From Leucocoprinus leucothites (Eukaryota > Basidiomycota > Agaricomycetes > Agaricales > Agaricaceae), in assembly GCA_013368445.1 (NCBI GenBank), contig JAACJO010000026.1:372001-436000 (forward strand): a stretch of DNA of 64,000 bases, read 5' to 3'. The notes under the pieces are model-generated. The model made no database searches. It was given only the letters and a program-made list of their open reading frames with translations, and was not told where the DNA came from. Positions 20,008-30,906 of this stretch are shown here, one piece after another (positions within the stretch are counted from its first letter, which is position 1; each line of letters begins with the position of its first letter). The position numbers and the translations under genes were made by a program.

Positions 20008-23000
20008 ATGTCTGCGAAAGAGTACTACGAGTCTACTCCTGGCCAACGGTGCGTCTCGGCATGGAAGGCGCGTGTATGAGCTAACTGACAAGGTGTTATT
20101 ACAACAGGGTCCAGTCGCCAGACTCTTTCTGGAAATCCGGCGACCAACCACCCACAACCCAGGTTCCACCTCTCAATATTACACGCAAGGGCTCGCGCGA
20201 CGACTATATCTCGCCTGCGGACCCTAATTTCACTTTGACCAACTTTCCATCTTCTACCTTTGCTGGTGCCAACAACGCTGAGGGTGCCGCGTTGTCTCCA
20301 CCGCCTAAACCGATACCAACTCCTATGCCCCATGACCATCACGACGCGATGCGCTCTCCACCCGCACCTCATAGTCCTGGTGGTAGTCAAGTGACGGATG
20401 AGAGCGATGATAGTCTCGTTCATATCCATCTTCCTGGCACTCATTCTCATTCTCATCCTCAACCGCAAGCCCCTCCTCCCGCGGCTCCACGTCCACCATC
20501 TAATCCTCGTCGTTCAGACAGTGTGAGCCTCACACAAAGTAATCTTCTTCACCACACCGTCGGTCAAACAGGCACGAGTAGCATGGTAACGCCGTTACGT
20601 GGTTCATACTCCCACTACACCTCTCCGTCTTCCTCGCGTAAACGTCTCCGCGCTAAAGAACTTGCCACGCATGGAAAGGATACTTTAATACAGATGCTCG
20701 TCAAGCAGGAAGCCTCCACTGACGAGTCGAGGAAGCTTCTGAGAGGGGCGCTGGATAAACTTGAGCAATACAAGTTGGATTTGGTGGAAGCGAATAATCA
20801 TTGTAGGAGGTTGGAGCGCGCGTGTCAAAAGTTGACGGATGAGAGGATGTTGATGCATACGCAAGTGACAGAGGCGATGGGCAAGTCTCAGCAGCATGCG
20901 TTGAATGCGCAACAGGAGCTGGCAGTGTGTAAATTGAAGTTGGAGCATACCGAGCAAACTTTGTACGTCAATCTCTCTCTCTTGTCCTGAAATGTTACTC
21001 ATCATATATGGTAGAGCCACGGCTAACGCGGATCTACGCCAAGCAAAACTTCAAGTTTCAACCACTACACTTGAAAATGAACGTCTAAGAACAGAGTTGC
21101 ACCACTTACGTGAGAAGAGTAACCTTCGCGAGGCGCGCGAACAAGGTCGAAAACAGGGCTATGATGAAGGAGTACAACAAGCTCGCGTTCCTGCCCTACC
21201 TCGACAAATCACTCAAGCTGGAGAACCCTCAGGCACAACCAACCAAAGTAATAACAACTCCATCGTCGTCGGCGATGGTGGAGCCTTCATCGAAGATCCC
21301 AACACCACTACCCAATCCACTACCGCCAATACAACAGCCCCTGTTCCATCTACTAGCCAAGGACACGTCCGCTCTTCCTCCCGCTCATCCACATCCTCCT
21401 CTCTCACCACCACCGGTACCGCCCGTGATCCTCGAGCACTCAAAGCCTCCTTCGAATCCGCCCTCCAACAAGCTCGAGCCGAAACCGAACACCGACTCCA
21501 ACGTGAACTCGAACATCAACTCAACGCCGAACGTCAACGTTTACAACTTCTTAACCTCCAACATGAACAAAACCTTGAACGAGCTTCTCGTGATCAATCG
21601 GAGCAATTTCAAAAGATGTTGAGTGCGACGCAGCAGCAGACGCAAGTACAGATGCAGGAGTTGAAAGAGTTGGAAAGGAGGTTGAAGGAGGAGTTGAGGA
21701 AGGAGAGGGAGGTGGTTGAGAGGGTTAGAGAGGAGAGAGATCAGGAGAGAGAGAGGAGGGAGAGGGAGGAGTGGGAGAGGAGGAAGGAGAGAGAGGAGAG
21801 AGAAAGAGAAAGACAGGCGTATCTTGCTGAACAAGCGAGATTGGCGAATGAGAGGGAGAAGGAGAGAAGGGAAGTGGATAAGAGGGAGAGAGCGAGGGAT
21901 CAAGTGGTTGCAGAGGCGAATGCAACAGCTGCTAGAGCTGTTCAAGCTGCTGCTGATGCTTCGAATGCGGTGGCGAATGTGAGCGCGGCGGCGAGTGGGA
22001 GTACGAGGCCATCGAGCGAGACGTCGGGATCGGATCATGAACATGCACGATCGTTCCCTGTTCCTCCACTTCCTTATATACCCATGCCACGACCACCGAT
22101 GAACATGCCTGTCCCTCAAATTCCTCAATCGGGTAGTGCTGTGACGATGCCTGAACCAACTATACCAACATATTCTACTTCCTCGCTTATAAGCAGTCGA
22201 CCATCATCTCGTTCAGTACAACCGACTTTACCACAGACTGTTTCTGTGCGTCATGCTTCTGTGGGTGTAGCGGGAGCAGGAGGGAGGAATCGTAGACACT
22301 CGATTGAGAGTCAGTCGAGTGTTTCGACTGTAGCGGGTGCTTTGGATTCACTTGTGTCATTCCCGCATGCTGTGCCCTCTGATGCACTCGGCCGGACTTC
22401 TTCTAATGATTCCAATGGCCGTGGTCGAGGAGGAGGAGGAGCACCTATATATGGGAGACCGGGAAGTAATGGAGGGAGAGATGGACCGTATGGGAATCCT
22501 GAAAGAGAGTCGAGAGCGAGAGGGGGAAGGGATAGAGATGCGTTGAGTGATATACCGGAAGATGCGAGTGTGAGGAGTGGATCTGTGATGTCGCCTTCTG
22601 CACCTGTGGTTCCCCCACTACCGGTGTTGAATACTCGTCAGTCGCATAATGGTGGACAGCAACCTCCTGTTCCTAGACCTAGTCCGTATGTGTTGGCTGG
22701 AGGGAGAGGAGGGGCGAGTGGGAGGTATAGTAATCCGAGAGAGGGGAGGGAGAGGGAGAGTGATGATGATGATGGTCCGGTTGTGCCTACTATTACTGTT
22801 GAGCCGGATAATTGGAGGAGTGGGGAGAGGGAGGATGAGGATGATGTAAGTGAACACTTTTTTTTTGAGAGAGGTGGGTGAATGGGTAGCTGATTGTGTG
22901 GGTTTGATAGGAACGGCCTGTGAATCCTGATTTTCTTAATCCTAGAGGGCTGGGAGCGGGGTTGAGAAGGTCGGATAGTTCGAATAGTGCGAGGCCTTCG

Positions 23001-24168
23001 ATTAGGAGTAATTCGAGTTATGAGATTGTTGTTGAGCCTCCAGTGCGTCCACTCTCTCGCTCATACATGAATTTCACTCACTCATTATTGTTTACAGTCG
23101 AATCCAACATCACCGAGAGAATCTCGTTCGCAGGATCCTCATTCCATGTCACAACATCAATCGTCTGGACATAATCAACCTCCACATTCTATGAATCCGA
23201 ATGAGTATTTGAGCCCGTTACATGCTACGGTGCCTATCCCTCCTGTTCAAGCACCAACGCAGCCGCGTGGCACCACCAACACAACATCCTCCTCCTCGTC
23301 GAGAACTAGAACGCGAACAGGTTCGTCTTCGGGTACGAGTCGTGGTTGGGGTGATCAAGATAATGGGAATGCACCCACTGAACCGAGTTCACCAGTGATA
23401 CCGGGATTGGATGCACAGAGTTTACCAGTTGGATTTGTACCTCGGGTGTTTACACCGCATTCTGCACCTGCACCTTCGTTGCCTGATGCTGGTGGTCCTA
23501 CGGCAGCGACGGGTGAGAGTTTACCGGCTGGGTTTGTACCGCAGAGTATTACGGATACGGTTACGGGGATTACGACGCCTTTGAGTGGGATGCCTAGTGC
23601 TTTGCCTAGTGTTGGTGGTGGTGGGAATGGGAATGGTGGATCGAGGAGAGCTTCGATATATGGTGGTGGTGATGCGAATGAACAAGCGCCTCCTGCGGAT
23701 TGGTCAGGCGCTGGATGGGGTTCGGGGCAGACATACTCGCCTTACCGGTCTTCTGGCTCTCCTCTTCCTACGGGTCCACCTGTGATTCCGAAAGGAACAG
23801 GATGGGGTGCTCTTGATGATTCTTCCGATTCTGACCCTCCTCATCAGCGCAGTAGTGGTAGCAGAAGAAACACACCGAGTCAGGGTACGAGGAGTATTTA
23901 TGGGACACCAGGTGGTTTATCTGGGAGTACGAGGAATTTGCCTATGGGTTCTGGGACGCCTGTTGGGGGAGGGGTGTATCAGAATCCGTTGAGGCGGGAT
24001 GAGGGAGGGGATGGGGAGGGTGAGGGTGAGGGGGATATGGATGAGGAGTTGATGAGGAATACGAAGATTAATGCGACGGCGCCGTTGCCTGGTGGTTCTG
24101 GTGCTGCGAGTGGGGGTGGAGCTGCGGCTGGGGGGAGGAAGAAGAAAAAGAAGGGTGGGAGGTCGTGA
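20008..24168 (+). CDS. Large low-complexity coiled-coil protein
   Basis: Five exons (20008-20048, 20108-20962, 21015-22845, 22911-23042, 23098-24168) sum to 3930 nt, giving 1309 residues. The N-terminal 185 residues are Pro/Ser/His-rich; a leucine-zipper-like coiled coil runs from about 200 to 360; a second, highly charged Arg/Glu coiled coil lies at about 450-610; the remainder is Pro/Ser/Gly-rich, ending in a basic GGRKKKKKGG tail. No enzymatic domain was seen. Such proteins are often cytoskeletal, polarity or scaffold factors, but this one cannot be assigned. The last exon carries runs of GGTGGT-type codons, so slippage-prone length variation is likely. Confidence 0.75.
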
Positions 24169-24582
24169 GTTGAGAGTGGGGTTGGAAGTTTTCTGGTTGT
24201 GTTTAGTTTTTGAGTTTTGGGATTTGAGGTGGTATGTGATGATGGACTTTTTTTGTTCGTTCTGTGGTATGTTGGGAGGTTTGTGATGTTTGATGATGTG
24301 TGTTTTTTTTGTACGGGTTTTATGTGCTTTATGCTTTTGTACGTTTTATCTTTTCTTGTGATGTTTTTTACGATATTCTACGTGTAGTAATGGTGCTCAG
24401 GACTTGTACGATGATGCATGAATATACGAATAGTTGAATGATTCTCGCTTTGATATTTCTTTGGTTGGCGCTTGGGCGTCACATGAACGGCGCTAAGCTG
24501 GATGTGATTGATCTGTATGCTTCTCTTCGTCTCTCCCTTCCATTAGTGGATCTCTGGTTCAAACTCGTTACCCACCGATAGA

Positions 24583-24842
24583 TGTGGTATCTTCTGCAGC
24601 TAGAAGATCTGTAAAGGAAGGTTTGGATTGATTGAAAGCTCTCTTTTACTCAAGAAACAAGGATTGATCGGCTCCGAGAAGCGGACTTGCCAGTTCCATT
24701 CGGCCTGCCCAGTAGTACTCTGGATATAGTACTTCAGGAGATAATCTACCACTGTCGTCCAGCTGTTTATAACACATAATATATGCTTTGGACGAGTCTG
24801 TAAGAGGTGGAGGGAGGTTGCGTATTCCACTCTGAAGCTGTG
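24583..24842 (+). pseudogene. Decayed F-box gene remnant
   Basis: Translation on the plus strand gives AARRSVKEGLD, then a stop, then LPSSTLDIVLQEIIYHCRP and, after a frameshift and a loss of roughly 12 codons, GRVCKRWREVAYST. These align with the N-terminus and F-box of the copies at 28475 and 30907. The remnant has a nonsense codon, a frameshift and no LRR body, so it is a dead fragment. An overlapping minus-strand frame of 185 codons is not convincing. Confidence 0.75.
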
Positions 24843-25764
24843 TGAATGTTTCAGAGGAGACCATACCCGTTTCAGGATTGAGGAAACTCGTTGGCAGGAC
24901 TTCATGGCTTCGAGAATTTATGAGCCATGACGCATTGGCGCATCGAAGCATCATTTCCCGGTTCCCTCCGAATGACGACTCTGTCGTTTCATTCTTGCCA
25001 TCGTATTGGACGACTATGATTTGACCGGCAACAAGACCGAGCGCCTGACTTCCTTGAACAACAGGCGCGGAGGCTCCGGGCCTGTTGTTGTCTGAGCCTT
25101 GCTTATTTCCCACGAACATAGAGTCTCTCCGCCTCGGACTCATCTTCACTTGCGCTCGGTTTTTGTTGCATCGCCAGAACAGCGTTGCCTGCCTCCCGGA
25201 CAATGTTGCTCAACAGCAGTTATAGAGCGACTATGCTGCATTTAGCGCTATGCCTTAATGGTCCCACGTCATGGTTTTCAATTCTTCATTGGAGTTTTAG
25301 CTGAGCTTAGTTGAACACCACTGCCTGTAATTAATGGCGCGGACAATAATGATTGAGTGTGTTCGACGCGTTCTTTTCATGCATTGAAGGACTAACCTGG
25401 AAGGGTCAAGCATCCTTTCCGGTACTGCAAGCAGCCGAACACGGTGTATGGTACTGGATCGCCCGTATCGGCCTCGATAGACACTTGTCGTGCTCCTTCT
25501 CACCGGGCAAATACTGAATGACTTCGTATCACCTGGATTGGTTTAAGCGTGGTTGCCGGTAAAAACGACGGGGTGCTTCAGCAGTTGTTCGAAAGTTTAA
25601 CTCGTTGAATTTCGGAACCCTGCTCGCTTCCAACATTCTATAACCACTCACCCTTATCATTTAGTTAAACACTAACGCCACCGTCGGCTTTTATTATTCT
25701 TATATAACTGACGTAGGGGAGAACGGCACCCTTGTTTAACTCCCAACCCCTTCGATCCTTTACC
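24843..25764. other. Intergenic, no supported gene
   Basis: Contains the rest of a 185-codon minus-strand open frame (24646-25203) with no recognisable domain that overlaps the F-box remnant; I do not call it. The right end is the promoter of the MFS gene. Confidence 0.4.
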
Positions 25765-28255
25765 ATGGGCGGACCAACACTCGATCAACCGGCTCCCTCC
25801 CTGTTGGCCGCTATCACGCCCGTCACCACAACCTCAAGTACGACCAGACCTACACCATCCGAATGCGCATGCGACGATCACGGACGACAAGAAGTCCAAC
25901 TCACCGACCAAACCAATTTTCTCCCGATTAAAAGGCTTATTATTTGCTGCTGCGCGCTTGGGCTGTGTATTCTTGTCGGCGAGCTTGACGCATTCTTTAC
26001 TGCCACTTCTCTTTCAACAATTTCTGCCGCTTTCGAAGCTGGATCTATCATCTCCTGGGTTCCTACGGCCTACGCGCTCAGTTCGACATGTGCCACGACA
26101 CTTTATGGAAGGTTTAGCGATATTTTCGGAAGAAAGACGATGTTGTCGGTGGCCCTGACATTGCTCATGGTTGGTAATCTGAGTGCTGGATTTTCAAAGA
26201 GTATTTTGCAAGTTATTATCTCTCGGGGGGTTGCTGGGGCTGGCGGAGGTGCGTAATTCTACGAACGTTTCAAGTTCTGACGCAATGAACATTGCTCCTG
26301 TCAGGCGTGCTCCTCACACTATCCCAGATTATCTTGTCTGATGTTGTCAGTCTTCGAGACCGGTATGTATTGAATCTTTGCGGTGTTCTTACTCAGGCTG
26401 ATTTGAGTTTCAAGGGGAAAGTACCAAACAATTATGGCTTCGATCAATTTGCTAGGAGTCGCTGTTGGTCCAGTGATTGGAGGGATGATCGTGCAAAAGG
26501 CTGGCTGGCAAGTACGTATAAACCAAGTCTTGCTTCAACATTTGAGTGACCCTACATTTCATCGATACCAAGTGGACTTTTTGGGTCATTGTGCCACTCG
26601 CACTTTGTGTCCTCATCACAGCGAACCTTGCTCTGCCTCTCAAGCCTGTTCAAGGTAGCACCAAGGAGTAAGTGCCCCCTTCACTTTCTGATCAAAGACA
26701 CTCATCAATGATATAGGAAACTCCTTTCGATCGACCTTCTAGGCTCAGGTTTGACTCTCGTTGGGTGTACACTGATTTTACTCCCCTTGATATGGGTAAG
26801 TCGAACGCGACATTCCAAAGACATATAATTGACTCCATTAGGGTGGCGTCACTTTTGCATGGAGTTCGCCAATAGTCCTTGGAACACTCTCCGGCGGCTT
26901 TGTTGCAAGTGTCTTATTCGTTTTATGGGAATGGAAAGGTGCAAAATTGCCCATCGTGCCAGGTCAGTTCTCGATATGCTCGTGTCTCAAGATGACAATA
27001 ATTCAGACGTAAATCAGTCTATATTTTCAGATATTCAACTGTTTGCGGTGTATACATTGCTTCTCTTTGCACGTAAGTCCTCGAGGCAATTGTTAACCAT
27101 TGCAGAATGATAAGACGTGTAATAAGTGGGGCGGTCACGATGTGCAATGTATACTACCTTCCTCAATTTTTTCAAGTCGCTCTGGGCTATAATCCAATTC
27201 ACTCTGGTATCCTGTTGATTGCTGTCTTGATTCCTCAGCTAGTTGCAAATCAAGCCTCTGTACGTATACATTTTAACAACGTCGTATGACGCTAGCTCTG
27301 ACCTCACCAACCCAGGGCCAAATCATGAGTCGAACAGGTCGTTATCGAGTAAGATGCCTTCTGTAGATATTAGAGTGACAACGGTTAACACAATATAGAT
27401 CATAATTTTAATCGGTTACGCGACGTTGTCCATCGCCTGCGGGCTTATTTCAACTTTTACGCCTCACACTCACAGAGGCTTCTTGGTCTTTTTCATGCTT
27501 TTATCGGGGGCAGGCTCAGGCCAGGTGAGCCCCAGAACGAACGCGTCATCAAAGACCAGAAACTGAAATTACTATCTATCGTAGACATTTCAAACTATTA
27601 CTGTAGCGGCTCAAGCAACCGTGCCTCGTAAGGACATGGCCGTAGTTACCGCTTTTAGAAATGTGAGCATAGCCCTCGTCCGAGATGACCTGTCCTAATG
27701 GTGCCTTTAATTCCAGTTTCTGAGACTGCTTGGTGGCACACTTGGCCTGGCGATAGCCTCAGCGATAATGTAGGTTATAATTTATCACGTAGCTTGTCAT
27801 GACGGGAACTGACTGTCTGAAGTAATAACACCCTTCGTGGCTCAATGCAGGATAACGCTATTTCCGACGAGATAATTTATCGGATAGTTGACAAGCCTAC
27901 TCTCCTCTATCACCCTCCGCCAACTCTCGGCCTCTCACGCGAGCTGGCTAATACAATCCTTTATGACGGTTATATCAAAGGTTTTGCGCGTGTATTTATA
28001 CTCAATGCGGGCCTAGCAGCAATAGCTTTCATGACTAGCGTAGTGCTTATCAAAGAGACGAGTTTGACGCGGGAGGACGATCAAAGGCGAAAGGAGGAGG
28101 CGACAGGAGCTGGAGATGAGGAAAAAATTGGACATACACAATTCAGGGAAGGTTGCAATACCGCAGTCCTACCAAACCACGACAGTTCATTAGGTGGACC
28201 GTCCGATCCCCCTGAGAAATTGGCCAATGATCGACCAAGAAGGACCGTCCGCTAA
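25765..28255 (+). CDS. MFS drug:H+ antiporter-2-type exporter, about 14 TM
   Basis: Thirteen exons: 25765-26248, 26305-26362, 26415-26511, 26573-26667, 26717-26795, 26842-26962, 27018-27072, 27106-27259, 27316-27348, 27399-27524, 27585-27662, 27717-27769, 27823-28255. They sum to 1866 nt, giving 621 residues. The ATG at 25765 has a strong context (taccATGG). The polar N-terminus is followed by LDAFFTATSLSTIS in TM1, the motif A loop GRFSDIFGRK, and VGPVIGG (motif C-like) in TM5; NVYYLPQFFQVALG marks TM8-9 and INNTLRGSM the late loop. This matches DHA2 multidrug/toxin exporters. No biosynthetic partner is adjacent; the flanking genes are F-box copies. Confidence 0.9.
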
Positions 28256-28474
28256 CTTAATTTATTATACATTTCCCCGTTATTACCATAGATAACTCAA
28301 ATAGTTTATCTGCTATCCACTTAGATTCTTTTCGAGGTGATCCATCTTAGTAAACCCGGAATTAATTCTGAACAAGAGGGATATTTTGTCTTGTTTGCTG
28401 TTCTCATTTCGCGTCGCACGCCAATCAAGTTGCCTGTATCGTTCCTTACAACCCGTCGTTGATCAATCCTCTGG

Positions 28475-30340
28475 ATGCCATACCCACCTCCCGTCAGTAA
28501 ATCACTGCTTCGTATCAGCTACCCAACAACAGGCAATGTAGCCGCTACAGCTAGAACATCTCTGAAGGAAGATTTGGACAGGTTACAAGTACTCGAGAGT
28601 AACATAGCTCGCTTACAGGCTCGGAGCAGCAGCCTTTCTCTCGAGAGACAGTCACTACGAGTTGTCATCGAAAACTATCAATCTATCTTATCCCCAATCA
28701 ACAACCTTCCCTCCGACGTTCTCCAGGAGATCTTTTACCACTGTCTTCCCGTCGCTCATAATGTCATCATGAGCATTAATGAACCCCCGCTTTTGTTGGG
28801 ACGAGTATGCAAAAGATGGAGAGACGTAGCATTCAGTACCCCTCGCCTGTGGAACTCCCTGCATATCGTTGCCGTTCCATTAACCTTCCTTACAAATGAG
28901 AGGAAACAAGCGATATTGGGCAATATCTCCTCCTGGCTCGCTCGCTCGGGTGTTCTTCCTCTCTCGATTTCCTTGTATCATGACTCCCAGTCGCCTACTA
29001 GAGGGAGAACAAAGAACCCCGAAGTCCAACCCTACCTTGACGTTATCATTCCCCATTCCCGTCGCTGGAAATCCATCTGTTTTATACTTCGTGACATCAA
29101 CTGGTTAGAGATCTTTTCCCAATTCCACGCCAATGATGTCCCGGAGCTCGAAAGCTTGCACATCAAGGATAATTACTACAGTACGAGCTGGACGTATCCA
29201 GAGGAACCTGTTTCGACAGCAGAGGCTCTCGCTCGAGAAGGGGGTATACTTCGAGGCTCACGATTACGTTCTCTGGATCTTCCGAGCTATATCGCTCATA
29301 CGCTTGGAGATGGCATGCGATGGTGGCATCTGACAGCATTACACATTGCATATTGGACGTTTCCATTTGAAGACTTTGCCCGCATAGCCTCACAGTGCCC
29401 GAATTTGATCGAGTGCACGATCAGGCTATCGTATGTCCGGATTAGTTCTTCAGTGGACGACGGACATGGATTTTCAACCCCCACTTCACCCTCGTCTCTC
29501 CCAATGATCACTCTACCAGCTCTTCGAAACTTAACCATTCACGCCCGACCAAATATTAGTGATGACACGGTTGTTCGTGACCTGTTTGACCATATATCAG
29601 CTCCATCACTCATTCACCTCACATGGGAGCGTTCGACGCTTGCTGAACCTTGGCCGTATCTTTTCAGCTCTCTTGAGAATGATTTTGTTCAATCTCTGGC
29701 TGCCTTCCTTGAGAAGTTGGTAGATCCATTAGAGGAACTGGACCTTTGGTTGAATCCCGTCTCACAGGACACCCTCATTAAAATTCTGAGATGCGTTCCG
29801 AAACTCAAGAGACTCTCGTTGGAAGCATATACGACCTCGCACTCCTGGGGTCAATTTGATCCTTCTCCTGACCGTCAGCTCAAAGATGGTAATTTGATAT
29901 TGCAACAACTCATTCCTGGCACGACGATTAACGGCATTGCCGCATCGCAAACTATAGGCACCAAAACGGAATCCAGTAGCGTGACTTCTCTTTGTCCCAA
30001 CCTCGAGATCGTATATTTTCCACGTGCACGATTTTCTTATCGACTCCTACTCGAGTTTATCCACTCACGTACCTCGTTTCACCGGCGGAACGGTGTGACT
30101 TGCCTTCGCAATGTCACTGGTGTGTTTTCCCACACGCCACAGCATTTTGGACATTCGGATGAAGGAGAGGAGTTCGACATACAGGCCGAGATTATAGCGC
30201 TCGAGAATGATACCGGTGTACAGGTCTACCTCGAGTATCCTCGACAGCTCGAAGGACCTCCGGCTCCTCTACCTTCAGCAATTTCTTATGAGGGTATTAC
30301 CGTAGCAGATAGTGATTTTTTATTTCAACCCTTTTTTTAA
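28475..30340 (+). CDS. F-box protein, copy D
   Basis: An intronless gene of 621 residues. It begins with a PPPVSKSLLR version of the family N-terminus, followed by a coiled coil at about 25-75 and the F-box-like core LPSDVLQEIFYHCLP with GRVCKRWRDVAFSTPRLW. A leucine-rich body of more than 400 residues ends in FLFQPFF. It is on the opposite strand from copies A-C and may be the closest relative of copy C, judged by shared segments such as DPLEELDLWL. Presumed SCF substrate receptor. Confidence 0.88.
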   Translation: MPYPPPVSKSLLRISYPTTGNVAATARTSLKEDLDRLQVLESNIARLQARSSSLSLERQSLRVVIENYQSILSPINNLPSDVLQEIFYHCLPVAHNVIMSINEPPLLLGRVCKRWRDVAFSTPRLWNSLHIVAVPLTFLTNERKQAILGNISSWLARSGVLPLSISLYHDSQSPTRGRTKNPEVQPYLDVIIPHSRRWKSICFILRDINWLEIFSQFHANDVPELESLHIKDNYYSTSWTYPEEPVSTAEALAREGGILRGSRLRSLDLPSYIAHTLGDGMRWWHLTALHIAYWTFPFEDFARIASQCPNLIECTIRLSYVRISSSVDDGHGFSTPTSPSSLPMITLPALRNLTIHARPNISDDTVVRDLFDHISAPSLIHLTWERSTLAEPWPYLFSSLENDFVQSLAAFLEKLVDPLEELDLWLNPVSQDTLIKILRCVPKLKRLSLEAYTTSHSWGQFDPSPDRQLKDGNLILQQLIPGTTINGIAASQTIGTKTESSSVTSLCPNLEIVYFPRARFSYRLLLEFIHSRTSFHRRNGVTCLRNVTGVFSHTPQHFGHSDEGEEFDIQAEIIALENDTGVQVYLEYPRQLEGPPAPLPSAISYEGITVADSDFLFQPFF

Positions 30341-30906
30341 ATAATGGTCGTGATGTCTTCAAGTTGATACGACGGTTGTCGAGTCACTACCACCTGGATT
30401 ATCTGATCGATACCACCTGCTTAATATATATTGTCCTATTAACATTGTCTTTGAACACAAGCTACTTTGGTTACCGTAATGTCAAACATTCAAAAACAAG
30501 CATTGTCGAGCCAACGACATTAAAGTGAGCTGTGATCTAAAATGTGAGCTCATCAGGTGCCTGGGATTCAGCGAAGAACATACCGGACTCGATCATTCCG
30601 CTTCCGCCATGTATTTCCTCTTGATTGATCTTCATTCGGAATCAGATCTGATGCTAAGCCGTTGTATTGATGACAAATGAAATGCAACCGGAATTGATGA
30701 CATCCTAAGCTTCTGTCACTCCATGTCATGATGAATGTACATTAGGCACCAGACCCTCCTATCAATCAATCATTTAACATCAAACCGCTTATACTTGAGC
30801 TCAACCCGACACTTCTGGAAGCGCCTTCCGTCCCTATCTTCTTGTCAGCAAACCTCAGCTCCGCGCAAGCTACTACCCAAGAGCCGCTTACGAAAATTTA
30901 ACAACA
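30341..30906. other. Spacer between F-box copies D and E
   Basis: No separate gene. The last 60 bases read in frame as a degenerate family N-terminus leading into copy E (see that entry), so the old start codon region lies here. Confidence 0.5.

Noticed and set aside
21541..22128. 195-codon minus-strand frame within the coiled-coil gene
   Set aside because: Composition is a mirror of the Arg/Glu-rich coiled coil on the plus strand.
24646..25203. Minus-strand open frame of 185 codons
   Set aside because: It overlaps the plus-strand F-box remnant, and its C-terminal part is the reverse shadow of that sequence; no domain was recognised.
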